Assembly: GCF_947500265.1 (NCBI RefSeq)
Contig: NZ_CANMRN010000004.1
Location: 186,001-250,000, forward strand
DNA length: 64,000 nucleotides
From: an uncultured Psychrobacter sp.
Lineage (GTDB): Bacteria > Pseudomonadota > Gammaproteobacteria > Pseudomonadales > Moraxellaceae
Direction of reading: 5' to 3'
The notes beneath the pieces are model-generated. The model ran no database searches. It saw only the letters and a program-made list of their open reading frames with translations, and was not told where the DNA came from. Positions 54,564 to 64,000 of this stretch are shown one piece after another (the stretch's first letter is position 1; every line of letters begins with the position of its first letter). The position numbers and the translations under genes are program-made.

Positions 54564-54674
54564 ATGGGTAAAAGACTTGTCAGTCATTTTGTAAATATGT
54601 TATATATAGGCGCAGTGTTGATAGTATCAACCGTTTTGGTACCAGTTTTGCTAAATTTGTTTTCGACAAAGTGA
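54564..54674 (+). CDS. Possible 36-aa single-TM small protein
   Basis: MGKRLVSHFVNMLYIGAVLIVSTVLVPVLLNLFSTK, AAGG upstream; below ORF-track cutoff. Confidence 0.3.
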   Translation: MGKRLVSHFVNMLYIGAVLIVSTVLVPVLLNLFSTK

Positions 54675-54814
54675 CTGACCTATTTTTGCAAATAATATAG
54701 GGCCATTACTTACAGTTGTAGCGGCTAGTATTGATAGTAATGAATACAGCTCAAAGCAACCTATCTTTTCTATTGTATTTTTCCATTGCACTACGCAACA
54801 CGAGTTGATGATTC

Positions 54815-55618
54815 ATGGCAGAAGCACAGCTAAGTCTCAATCTGGACATTAAGCATGATGCAAGTCTCAGCGACTTTGCCGGTCCCGGTTGGATGTCGAT
54901 TATCGATGCAGTACGGCAGTTACATGTCGGCCTGATCGGTCAACTATATCTGTTTGGTAGCCCTGCCACAGGTAAGTCCCATTTGCTGTCCGCTATTTGT
55001 GAGTCATTTATCGAGATGGACAAATCGGCTATCTGTTTGTCCCTTAATGAGCTGATTCATACAGATGTCCACGTACTATCATCGTTAGAAAACTTTGATC
55101 TCATCGCCATTGATGATTTGGAAGTGCTTGAGCAAAGCAGTCAGTGGCAAGAAGCTTTATTTCACCTGATTAATCGTAGTCGAGAAGGGCAACGCCAGTT
55201 GTTGTTTGCCGCCAATAAACCAGCCGACGACTTACCATTTCAGTTAAGAGATTTAATGACGCGTTTGGCACAAGCACCGTCCTTTAAAGTGCCTACTGGT
55301 CATGATTTGGCAGACAGACAAGCATTATTACAGTCTATTTTGCGTCGACGTGGATGGCAGTTTGACGATCGAATTATTGATCACTTACTAACTGATGGAC
55401 CGCATCGTATCGGTGCGATGATGGAAGTACTTAATTATATTCAACCAATGTTCTCTAACCTTGGTCGCAGTAATATCTCAAAAGCGGTCATAAGTGATGC
55501 TTTGCGTACCATCGATGAGCAGACGCTTGCCGCGGAGCTGGCGGATATCGCTCAAGAGACGCAAGTGGATAACGATACGCCTGATCAAGACCAACATACG
55601 ATGCCACTTGATTTTTAG
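54815..55618 (+). CDS. hda: DnaA regulatory inactivator Hda-like AAA+ protein
   Basis: 'LYLFGSPATGKSHLLSAI', 'DLIAIDDLEVLEQSSQWQEALFHLINRSREGQRQLLFAANKP'; follows the perM-like gene. Confidence 0.9.
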   Translation: MAEAQLSLNLDIKHDASLSDFAGPGWMSIIDAVRQLHVGLIGQLYLFGSPATGKSHLLSAICESFIEMDKSAICLSLNELIHTDVHVLSSLENFDLIAIDDLEVLEQSSQWQEALFHLINRSREGQRQLLFAANKPADDLPFQLRDLMTRLAQAPSFKVPTGHDLADRQALLQSILRRRGWQFDDRIIDHLLTDGPHRIGAMMEVLNYIQPMFSNLGRSNISKAVISDALRTIDEQTLAAELADIAQETQVDNDTPDQDQHTMPLDF

Positions 55619-55657
55619 CAGCAAGACTCTTAGCAGTAAAACTTTTAGCAGCAAAAA
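55613..55657. repeat. 3 x 15-nt tandem repeat spanning the hda stop codon
   Basis: TTTTAGCAGCAAGAC / TCTTAGCAGTAAAAC / TTTTAGCAGCAAAAA. Confidence 0.85.
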
Positions 55658-55720
55658 ATGAATAACCGTAAGAATACGAATCTTTTGTCCAACTCGCTTT
55701 TACTATTAATGGAATAACTT

Positions 55721-56425
55721 ATGAAATCGAATGCTTCTTTGCTAAAAAAATTAACGATAGGTACGTTATTGGTAGGTGCTGCCTCGGTCTCTATGTTGTC
55801 ACAGGCAGCAGTGACCCTACAGGTTGATGACCATATCAAAGTAACCGCTATTAATGGGCAGGAAATTCAGCAGAGCGCTTTTCAGCCGCTGCAAAAAACA
55901 TTTACGTTACAGCCTGGACAACATGCTATTACTGCTAAGTATGACCGTCTATATAACTTGCCTCGTGATCAGCACGACTATTTGCGTTCAGGTAACGTCA
56001 GCGTGACAGCACAATTAGCCGACAATCAAACATATCGTTTGACTATGCCTAATCAACCAGAAGCATATGAAGCTGCTAAAGACTATGCCAAGCAGCCAAC
56101 ACTCGCTGTGCAACAAAACAATACGGTCATTGCTAGTCAGCAAAGTATGGTCGGCAACCAAGGCGGCATATTCTCAGGCCTTGGTAAGGCACTAGGCGGC
56201 GTGTTCGGCGGTGCAGGTGATGCAGAGCTACAGAATCAACGTGTTATTGCCTCTTTAGATCAACCAGTAGTAAATTCTACTAGCAACGTCAACGCTAGCA
56301 CGACCACTGTTAAGCAAGCTACTAGTGTGAAGACTTCTACTAGTACGCTAGATACGTTTATGCAAGTATGGCTACAAGCCACGCCTGCTGAACGTGAAAA
56401 AATGCGTCAATGGATCGAAAAATAA
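55721..56425 (+). CDS. DUF2057-like secreted protein
   Basis: Signal peptide ending SQA; 'VTLQVDDHIKVTAINGQEI...FTLQPGQHAITAKYDRLY'. Confidence 0.7.
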   Translation: MKSNASLLKKLTIGTLLVGAASVSMLSQAAVTLQVDDHIKVTAINGQEIQQSAFQPLQKTFTLQPGQHAITAKYDRLYNLPRDQHDYLRSGNVSVTAQLADNQTYRLTMPNQPEAYEAAKDYAKQPTLAVQQNNTVIASQQSMVGNQGGIFSGLGKALGGVFGGAGDAELQNQRVIASLDQPVVNSTSNVNASTTTVKQATSVKTSTSTLDTFMQVWLQATPAEREKMRQWIEK

Positions 56426-56451
56426 AACAGTCTTTTCTAAAAGATAGACAA

Positions 56452-56480
56452 TAAAAAAGCACCTAGTTAGGTGCTTTTTT
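56452..56480. terminator. Bidirectional terminator
   Basis: aaaaaagcacctagttaggtgctttttt. Confidence 0.85.
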
Positions 56481-56543
56481 GTTATTTAGAATTTGATAAT
56501 CATTATAGTTGGTTAGGTTAAGCCGAATAAAAACTAACGACTC

Positions 56544-57029
56544 TTAACCCAAAAATGCGTTGTACATCCAGACGAGTTTCTCTTGTTCTTGTACGTAGGC
56601 ATCGACTAGGTCAGCTGAACCTTGGTCTTCGCTCTCTTCTGCTAGGGCTGATACTTGACGCTGCTCTGCAATTAACGCTTGTAAGCCAGTGACCACACCT
56701 TTGACACAGCTTGTACCATCTTTGACGTTTTTATCTTCACTGATGCTAGTATGCTGCGTAAAATCACTATAAGCGTGAAGTGGTGTACCACCCAACGTTA
56801 AAATGCGCTCGGCGATTTCGTCGATTTGGACCTGTAGTGACGTATATAGTTCTTCAAATTGCGGATGCAAAGTAAAGAAATGCTCACCTTTTACGTTCCA
56901 ATGATAGCCACGTACGTTTAGATAGAACACGTGATATGTTGATAGTAGATTGTTCAACTTGGCGATGACTTCGCTCATGTCTGCTTTTTCTAGACCGATC
57001 TGGTTAGTAGCATTATTAGAATTACTCAT
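56544..57029 (-). CDS. dps: Dps/ferritin-like DNA-protection protein
   Basis: 'LLSTYHVFYLNVRGYHWNVKGEHFFTLHPQFEELYTSLQVQIDEIAERILTLGG'. Confidence 0.93.
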   Translation of the reverse strand: MSNSNNATNQIGLEKADMSEVIAKLNNLLSTYHVFYLNVRGYHWNVKGEHFFTLHPQFEELYTSLQVQIDEIAERILTLGGTPLHAYSDFTQHTSISEDKNVKDGTSCVKGVVTGLQALIAEQRQVSALAEESEDQGSADLVDAYVQEQEKLVWMYNAFLG

Positions 57030-57295
57030 AGTATTGTCCTTATAGCGTGAGTGTAGTTATATGATAATGAACAAAGAAGAATAAAGACTCTAACAAATCA
57101 AAATACAGAGAAAGATACTTTATTTTTCATCTGTATCTATCAATATAGACTCTATCTCTTCCTTTGATGCTTATAATAATAGCAAACTATTATTAATAAG
57201 TTAAATTTAATAAATACAATTTTACGATTGGTTTTATAAAACTTAAATCAAGTCTCTCTACTGTTTTTCTAAACGATAGAGAGACCTCATTACAT

Positions 57296-57955
57296 TTACG
57301 CTGGTGGTTGCAAGTTTTCAGGGTTTAAGCCTTTAACGGGAACCACTTCTTGTAAATGTTGACGTATCGTATCGATAGGAAACTTCTGTGCTTGCAAGCG
57401 TTTTGGTACGATTTGGCTACCTTGCTGACCTTTTAGCTCAAACATCATAAAGATATAATCATCAGTCTCATCCCAGCTCTTGATAGATGTCCAAGGAATA
57501 ACTGCTTGCTGAGTCGCACCTGCACGCATTTGCATACCGCGCATTTGCGAGTTTTTCATCATATCAGGCTGGTTGCTTGGCATCGCCATGACTAGACCAT
57601 GCTTTTGCACACCTAACTTCATCTGGCGCATTTCATCTGGCATCTCTTGGTCAGCCACTTGTTTGTCAAACTCTCTTTTTACGTACCATTTAAAACCTAA
57701 AGTACGTGCCAATAGATAAATCACCACACCAACCAGCATTAACCAAAATATAATGGTTGAATAGCCTGTGACAAAGATAAGTCCTGCAATAGCGAGTACC
57801 ACAACCACGGCCATGATGATCCACTCTTTGGTCTTAAAGCTTGATAAACCAAAAGACGGGCTGGCACTGGCAAACAGTTCATACTGTGCTTGGTGAAATT
57901 CAGCCTCAGTTAGGTTTAAGGCGACAGGTTGGAGCGTGTAGGGGTACAGGGCCAT
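57296..57955 (-). CDS. YcxB-like membrane protein
   Basis: Two TM segments; C-terminal 'VIPWTSIKSWDETDDYIFMMFE...IVPKRL'. Confidence 0.65.
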   Translation of the reverse strand: MALYPYTLQPVALNLTEAEFHQAQYELFASASPSFGLSSFKTKEWIIMAVVVVLAIAGLIFVTGYSTIIFWLMLVGVVIYLLARTLGFKWYVKREFDKQVADQEMPDEMRQMKLGVQKHGLVMAMPSNQPDMMKNSQMRGMQMRAGATQQAVIPWTSIKSWDETDDYIFMMFELKGQQGSQIVPKRLQAQKFPIDTIRQHLQEVVPVKGLNPENLQPPA

Positions 57956-58453
57956 AAAGGTTTCTCAAATACTTATATTAAAAGCGTTGGATTAAAACTG
58001 CCAAAGCGAAGCAGCGATGCTGTACTTGGCTAGAAGTGAATAAAGGTATGCGCTTATCTTACCGAAAAGTACTCCTAAATGAAACATATAAGCAAGACTG
58101 TTCACGGATAGATGTCATATTAATGACGTAGTTCACGCTCTATACTCAGCTTATTCAGACTAGACGAAAGTAAAAGTGAGAAATTAAAAACAGAATAATT
58201 TGCTATAAGCGATTAGCATAATGAACAAAACTTGGTGAGAAGCAGCTAAAAACAGGGAAAAGCAGTCAAAGATATCCAAAACATGGTCAAATCTGCCGTG
58301 TCTTGGTATTATAGCGACTACAAGATATGTTGATATAAAACATAACGTCATAGCCAGTTATCACAGAGACCGTGATAGCGATGCGCTAGGCAATTACCTT
58401 ATTAATAATACTTTTAAACCTTTTACTCACCTTTAGTGTTACAGGCAACTACT

Positions 58454-59740
58454 ATGATTGATCCGAAACTCTTACGCGGCGATTTAAGCGACCTACAACA
58501 GCAGCTAGCCACCCGTGGTTATGAGCTTGATATGGAGTTCTGGCAGACGATTGAAAACGAGCGTAAGTCTCTACAAGTCAAAACCGAAGAGTTGCAATCG
58601 CGCCGCAATGCTGGTGCAAAGCAAGTAGGTGCCCTAAAAAAATCAGGTGAAGATGCCAGTGAGCTATTGGCTGAGATGCAAAGCGTTAGTGGTGAGATTA
58701 AAGCTGCGGAAGACGAGTTACGTACGCTACAAGAGCGTATCACTCAAGCGGCTTTGCAAATTCCGAATATTCCGGCGGCGGATGTACCAGTCGGTACGTC
58801 AGAAGACGATAACGTAGAAGTGCGTAAGTGGGGCACGCCGCGTACGTTTGATTTTGAAATTCAAGATCATACGCATATCGGTGAGACGCTTGGTATGCTG
58901 GACTTTGAGGCAGCGACCAAATTGACTGGTAGCCGTTTTAACGTGCTCAAAGGGCAATTGGCGCAACTGCATCGCGCACTAATTCAATTCATGTTGAACA
59001 CGCATACGATGAAGTACGGCTATCTTGAGACCTATGTGCCTTATATTGTCAATAGCGATAGTTTAAAAGGTACGGGTCAGTTGCCTAAGTTTGAAGATGA
59101 TTTGTTTAAGCTAAGCAATCACACCAATAACGATGAGATGGATTTTTATTTGATTCCAACTGCTGAAGTACCAATGACCAACTTGGTACGCGGCGAGCGT
59201 TTAGATATTAAAGAGCTCCCATTAAAATTCACGGCGCATACACCATGTTTCCGTAGTGAAGCAGGCTCTCATGGTCGTGATACTCGTGGTCTGATCCGTC
59301 AGCATCAGTTTGAAAAAGTTGAGATGGTCAATATTGCCACGGCTGAGCAGTCTGATGACTTGTTAGAGGCAATGACTGGACAAGCCGAATATATCTTGCA
59401 GCAGTTAAACCTGCCATACCGCACGGTTCAGCTATGTACGGGTGATATGGGTTTTGCAGCACAAAAGACTTATGACATCGAAGTATGGTTGCCAAACCAA
59501 GATACGTATCGTGAAATCTCTAGCTGCTCTAACTGTGGTGATTTCCAAGCTCGCCGTATGGGAACTCGTGTCAAAGATGGTAAGCAAACCAGTTTGGCTC
59601 ATACTTTGAACGGTTCAGGCTTGGCGGTTGGTCGCACGCTATTAGCAGTGATGGAAAACCATCAAAACGCTGATGGCAGCATTACGATTCCAGAAGTATT
59701 GCGTCCGTTTATGGGCGGTGCTGAGACTATTTCAGTTTAA
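58454..59740 (+). CDS. serS: Serine--tRNA ligase
   Basis: '[22 protein letters not shown]', '[29 protein letters not shown]', '[20 protein letters not shown]'. Confidence 0.98.
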   Translation: MIDPKLLRGDLSDLQQQLATRGYELDMEFWQTIENERKSLQVKTEELQSRRNAGAKQVGALKKSGEDASELLAEMQSVSGEIKAAEDELRTLQERITQAALQIPNIPAADVPVGTSEDDNVEVRKWGTPRTFDFEIQDHTHIGETLGMLDFEAATKLTGSRFNVLKGQLAQLHRALIQFMLNTHTMKYGYLETYVPYIVNSDSLKGTGQLPKFEDDLFKLSNHTNNDEMDFYLIPTAEVPMTNLVRGERLDIKELPLKFTAHTPCFRSEAGSHGRDTRGLIRQHQFEKVEMVNIATAEQSDDLLEAMTGQAEYILQQLNLPYRTVQLCTGDMGFAAQKTYDIEVWLPNQDTYREISSCSNCGDFQARRMGTRVKDGKQTSLAHTLNGSGLAVGRTLLAVMENHQNADGSITIPEVLRPFMGGAETISV

Positions 59741-60035
59741 TAGATTGACTATAAGTAATGAGCTGCTTGTCACTTAGGTCACTCGCAGCTTATTATTTAT
59801 AACTTAAATTGAAATATATAACTGTCTATCGTTTAACAAAACTGATGTGAGTCATTGCTAAATATAAACGGTCTTGTCACCGCATTTTTGGCTAGGCTCA
59901 TAGCAAATATGTTAATATTGCATTTTTATTTTATAGCCTATCCATTGAGGACGCCTGTCGCGTTTTTGATGGATTATCCTCTGAGTAAACTCTCCTCTTA
60001 TCTTTATACGACTCATTCGAATATTAGGACACTCT

Positions 60036-62033
60036 ATGCCAGCTCCAATTAGCGAACGTAAACTAGCCAATGCCATCCGTGTACTGTCGTTTGACGCGGT
60101 TCAAAAAGCCAACTCTGGACATCCGGGTGCGCCAATGGGTATGGCTGATATTGCCGAAGTTTTGTGGCGCAAATTTTTGAAGCACAATCCAGCAGATCCT
60201 AATTGGCACAACCGTGATCGCTTTGTACTGTCAAACGGTCATGGCTCGATGCTTATTTATTCATTGCTACATTTATCAGGTTACGATGTGAGCGTTGATG
60301 ACCTTAAAGGTTTCCGTCAGCTGCATTCAAAAACCCCAGGTCACCCTGAGCTTGGTTACACGCCTGGTGTAGAAACGACGACTGGTCCACTAGGACAAGG
60401 CATTGCTAATGCCGTTGGTTTTGCGATCGCAGAAAAAACCCTAGCCGCACAGTTCAACCGTGACGGTCATAACATCGTCGATCATCATACCTATGCGTTC
60501 TTGGGCGATGGCTGCTTGATGGAAGGTATCAGTCATGAAGTTTGCTCACTAGCTGGCACGTTGGCGCTTGGTAAGTTGGTATTCTTCTATGATGACAATG
60601 GCATCTCAATCGACGGTAATGTCGAAGGCTGGTTCACTGATGATACCGAAGCTCGCTTTGAGTCTTACGGTTGGCAAGTTATCAAAGTTGACGGTCATGA
60701 TACTGATGTAATTACGCAAGCGACTGAGCAAGCGATTGCAGAGACTGCTAAGCCAAGTCTAATCATTTGTAAAACGACTATCGGTGCTGGTAGCCCGAAC
60801 AAGCAAGGTCTAGCGGCCAGTCATGGTGCACCACTTGGTGATGATGAGATTGCCTTGACTCGTGATGCGCTATCTTGGAAGCATGCCCCATTTGAATTAG
60901 ATGACGAAATCTATGAAGCATGGGATGCCAAAGCCAAAGGCGACGTCCAGCAAAAGAACTGGGATGCAGACTTTGCAGCGTATAAAAAAGCCTATCCAGA
61001 GCTTGCAGCAGAATTGTCACGCCGTCTCAATGGCGAGTTGCCTGCTGATTTTGCTAGCCAAGCACAAGCTTATATTCAGCAAACGCAAGAAGCGGGCGGT
61101 GATGTCGCTAGTCGTAAAGCGAGTCAAAATGCTATCAACAGCTTGCAGCCATTATTGCCAGAACTATTGGGCGGTTCAGCAGATTTAGCGGGCTCAAACC
61201 TTACGCTATTCAAAGGTGCTAAAGGCATCGAAAAAGACGCTGACGGTAACTATATCTATTACGGTGTACGTGAGTTCGGTATGACTGCGATTGCCAATGG
61301 TATTGCATTGCATGGCGGCTTTATCCCTTACGTAGCGACGTTCCTCATGTTTATGGAATACGCACGTAACGCAGTACGCATGGGCGCATTGATGAAGCAG
61401 CGTGTCATCCATGTCTATACGCATGACTCTATCGGTCTTGGTGAAGATGGCCCAACGCATCAGCCAGTTGAGCAATTGACTAGCCTACGTACCACGCCAA
61501 ACCTACGTACATGGCGTCCTTGTGATGCGACTGAATCTGCAAGTGCCTGGGTAGAAGCAATCAAGTCTGAAAACAACCCATCAGCATTGATCTTTAGCCG
61601 TCAGAGCTTGCCACATCAAGCACGTGATAGCGAGCAAGTAGCGAACATCACCAAAGGTGGTTATGTACTGGCAAAAGAGCAAAGCGAGCTACAAGCAATC
61701 ATCATCGCCACTGGTTCAGAAGTTGGCCTAGCGATGGAAGCGTACGAAGCGTTGAGCGCGAATGGTGTTGGCGTACGTGTAGTGTCTATGCCATGTGCTG
61801 AGATTTTCGTCGAGCAAGATGCTAGCTATCGCGAGGCCGTATTGCCTACCAATATCCGTGCTCGCGTCGCAGTAGAAGCCGCACATGTAGATTACTGGTA
61901 TAAGTTCGTTGGTCTAGATGGCAAAGTCATCGGTATGACCACTTATGGTGAATCTGCTCCTGCTAGCGACTTGTATAAAGAGTTCGGTATCACGACTGAT
62001 GCTGTGATTGAAGCGGTAAATAGTTTAGTGTAA
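60036..62033 (+). CDS. tkt: Transketolase
   Basis: '[30 protein letters not shown]', '[14 protein letters not shown]', '[18 protein letters not shown]'. Confidence 0.98.
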   Translation: MPAPISERKLANAIRVLSFDAVQKANSGHPGAPMGMADIAEVLWRKFLKHNPADPNWHNRDRFVLSNGHGSMLIYSLLHLSGYDVSVDDLKGFRQLHSKTPGHPELGYTPGVETTTGPLGQGIANAVGFAIAEKTLAAQFNRDGHNIVDHHTYAFLGDGCLMEGISHEVCSLAGTLALGKLVFFYDDNGISIDGNVEGWFTDDTEARFESYGWQVIKVDGHDTDVITQATEQAIAETAKPSLIICKTTIGAGSPNKQGLAASHGAPLGDDEIALTRDALSWKHAPFELDDEIYEAWDAKAKGDVQQKNWDADFAAYKKAYPELAAELSRRLNGELPADFASQAQAYIQQTQEAGGDVASRKASQNAINSLQPLLPELLGGSADLAGSNLTLFKGAKGIEKDADGNYIYYGVREFGMTAIANGIALHGGFIPYVATFLMFMEYARNAVRMGALMKQRVIHVYTHDSIGLGEDGPTHQPVEQLTSLRTTPNLRTWRPCDATESASAWVEAIKSENNPSALIFSRQSLPHQARDSEQVANITKGGYVLAKEQSELQAIIIATGSEVGLAMEAYEALSANGVGVRVVSMPCAEIFVEQDASYREAVLPTNIRARVAVEAAHVDYWYKFVGLDGKVIGMTTYGESAPASDLYKEFGITTDAVIEAVNSLV

Positions 62034-62056
62034 TAAACCTAACTTAGTTAGTATTT

Positions 62057-62094
62057 AAAAAAGAGCTACTAGAGAAATCTAGTGGCTTTTTTTA
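62057..62094 (+). terminator. Terminator after tkt
   Basis: aaaaaagagctactagagaaatctagtggctttttttat. Confidence 0.7.
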
Positions 62095-62303
62095 TGGCTT
62101 AATCTTTGGCTTTTCTTTTGGTCTGCTTTCATCAATATGGCTATCGGTAAAATAACTGCTGCAATCAGTACTAAATTCTGTGCCTTAATATAATGATTTA
62201 GTGGTAAATTAGAATAGATTGATTGCTCACAAAGTTAAGTTTTATTTCTTGTGCAGCTCTCATATAAAAATAAATTATATGACTATAGAACTGGAAAAAT
62301 TAG

Positions 62304-62846
62304 ATGGATAGTATCGAACTGGCAAATGCTATTACATGGCTAAAACAGATTGAACTAAGTGAAGGCTTGATAGCAGCCTGCATAATCGGAATATTTGGGC
62401 TATGCGGTATTCTCATTACTCAGAGATCTGAACGCAAAAAGGAGTATGAAGCCTTTTTGAGAATAAAGTTTGAGGAAGTGGTTTTTAGACTGGTTGATTT
62501 TGCAGCCATTATTCAGGAAGTTCAATCCAAAAGTTTTTCAAGCAATTGCGATGAAGCTTTGGACGTTGATGAGTTTTACAGAGAAGGTGGCAAGATAGAA
62601 ATATTAATAGCTTTATATTTTCCAGAGCTTGAGAAAAAATATGAGTTGTTTTTGAATACAGGGGGAAACCTGATAAATGCACAGCAGGAATATGAAACTA
62701 ATCCTAACGATAGTACTTTAGATGTACTTAAACAGCTTGATGAAGAGTATGATCGGGTTTATAAGAGTTTTTATAAACATATCAAATTATGTTCTTCTAC
62801 TTATGCCAAGCCTTTAAAGCATCGTAAGAGAGTGCTGATTAATTAA
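62304..62846 (+). CDS. Hypothetical membrane-anchored protein (180 aa)
   Basis: N-terminal TM 'LIAACIIGIFGLCGILITQ' then charged helical region. Confidence 0.7.
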   Translation: MDSIELANAITWLKQIELSEGLIAACIIGIFGLCGILITQRSERKKEYEAFLRIKFEEVVFRLVDFAAIIQEVQSKSFSSNCDEALDVDEFYREGGKIEILIALYFPELEKKYELFLNTGGNLINAQQEYETNPNDSTLDVLKQLDEEYDRVYKSFYKHIKLCSSTYAKPLKHRKRVLIN

Positions 62847-62906
62847 ATTTAAAGAGTCTTGGTATTACGCCTAGTACATTCTATAACCATTCTAAAGATC
62901 GCTACC

Positions 62907-63953
62907 ATGTCCCTAAAATCCTCCTTCAAAGGTTTCCTAGGTGAGACCGTCATCAACGTCGCCATGTGGTTAAAGCTTGAAAAAGATGTTTACCACCGAT
63001 TAAACGGTATTACTTTGCCACGAGCTAATGACGGCAGTACCCAAATCGATCATATCATCGTTTCTGCATACGGCATATTCGTCATCGAAACCAAAAACTA
63101 TAAAGGCTGGATATATGGTAGCGAGAACCAAAGACAATGGACACAAGTTTTCCAAAATGGAAGTAAATTCAAATTCCAGAACCCACTCCGCCAAAACTAC
63201 TTGCACATTAAGACGCTGGCAGATTTATTGGGCTTGGAGCTGAGCTACTTTCATTCGATGATTGCTTTCATCGGTGAGTGCGAATTAAAAACCCGCGATG
63301 AGTTGCCCGAGCATGTATTGACGAGTGGTATGGTCTCGTATGTAAAGAAAAAGCAAGATAAGATACTCACTGAAGATGAGGTTGCATCTATTGTTGAGCA
63401 GATTAATAGCAATAGATTTAGCAAATCGTGGCGCACCAATCGGCAGCACAAAGCCTATCTAAAAGACAAGCATAGCAATCCAAGCCAGAATACAAACAAA
63501 CAGCCTAGCGGTAACGCTAATGATAAACCAATTGCTAAAGTGGCTACTAAGGCTACACCAGAGCCGATAGTAAAAGAGACCGCTAAACGCGCTATTCTAA
63601 AAAGTAGAGAAGTGCATCGATGGTCTGGTCAGACTGAAATTGAATTTAGCGAGTTACCAATTGATAGTATGGACACTCAGCAGGCAGTCACTCAGCATAC
63701 AATTACATCGCACGATATTGCTGATAAGGTTTTTCTTACGCCGTTTGAAGTTATGGAACCTGAACTAGCAGCGAGTTCCTCTGCGACAGATGAAGTGATA
63801 GACCATACAGCTGATTTAATTCAAACACCAACCTGCCCAAGATGTAACGGTGAGATGATAAAGCGCGTGGCAAAAAAAGGCCTGAATCAAGGTCAGACCT
63901 TTTTTGGTTGTAGCAAATTTCCTAAGTGTCGCGGTGTGGTGAATATTGATTAA
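62907..63953 (+). CDS. NERD (nuclease-related) domain protein with C-terminal topoisomerase-type zinc ribbon
   Basis: 'KGFLGETVINVAMW...QIDHIIVSAYGIFVIETKNYKGWIYG' NERD motif; 'CPRCNGEMIKRVAKKGLNQGQTFFGCSKFPKCRGVV' zinc ribbon. Confidence 0.87.
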   Translation: MSLKSSFKGFLGETVINVAMWLKLEKDVYHRLNGITLPRANDGSTQIDHIIVSAYGIFVIETKNYKGWIYGSENQRQWTQVFQNGSKFKFQNPLRQNYLHIKTLADLLGLELSYFHSMIAFIGECELKTRDELPEHVLTSGMVSYVKKKQDKILTEDEVASIVEQINSNRFSKSWRTNRQHKAYLKDKHSNPSQNTNKQPSGNANDKPIAKVATKATPEPIVKETAKRAILKSREVHRWSGQTEIEFSELPIDSMDTQQAVTQHTITSHDIADKVFLTPFEVMEPELAASSSATDEVIDHTADLIQTPTCPRCNGEMIKRVAKKGLNQGQTFFGCSKFPKCRGVVNID

Positions 63954-64000
63954 TCGTTAATTATCTTAACCTTAATCATCTTAACCATATATCTCTTCTA

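Noticed and set aside
59855-60052. 65-aa ORF before transketolase
   Set aside because: Overlaps the tkt start; no RBS or recognisable domain

Overview
Chromosomal window, about 64 kb, from a gammaproteobacterium. Protein content and gene order suggest Moraxellaceae, probably Psychrobacter (inference; no database search was run). It is mostly housekeeping: topA (5'-truncated at the window edge), sodC, lon, fumC, lldD, mtgA, ppk1, miaE-like, glcB, two tandem porins, pyrG, kdsA, a copper module (HMA-like, copZ, copA), eno, ftsB, ispD, a BLUF protein, tRNA-Glu, rnt, pyrC, argG, CYTH/CHAD, aceA, LysR, gabD-like, purN, purM, perM-like, hda, dps, serS and tkt. No prophage, transposase, rRNA or CRISPR array was seen. 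Points worth a second look: (i) an apparent operon of four small, acidic, Cys/Trp-free, probably disordered proteins (19251-20417); (ii) an antiporter leader with mutually exclusive pairings (5623-5707); (iii) a roughly 50-bp dyad-cored intergenic repeat downstream of topA and fumC; (iv) a recurring class of 14-18 nt imperfect tandem duplications at gene edges; (v) a copper module inside the pyrG-kdsA/eno-ftsB-ispD neighbourhood with a perfect 12-bp dyad upstream of copZ; (vi) a BLUF photoreceptor with a C-terminal membrane anchor; (vii) a tandem porin duplicate that appears to use TTG as start. All functional assignments come from reading motifs by eye.
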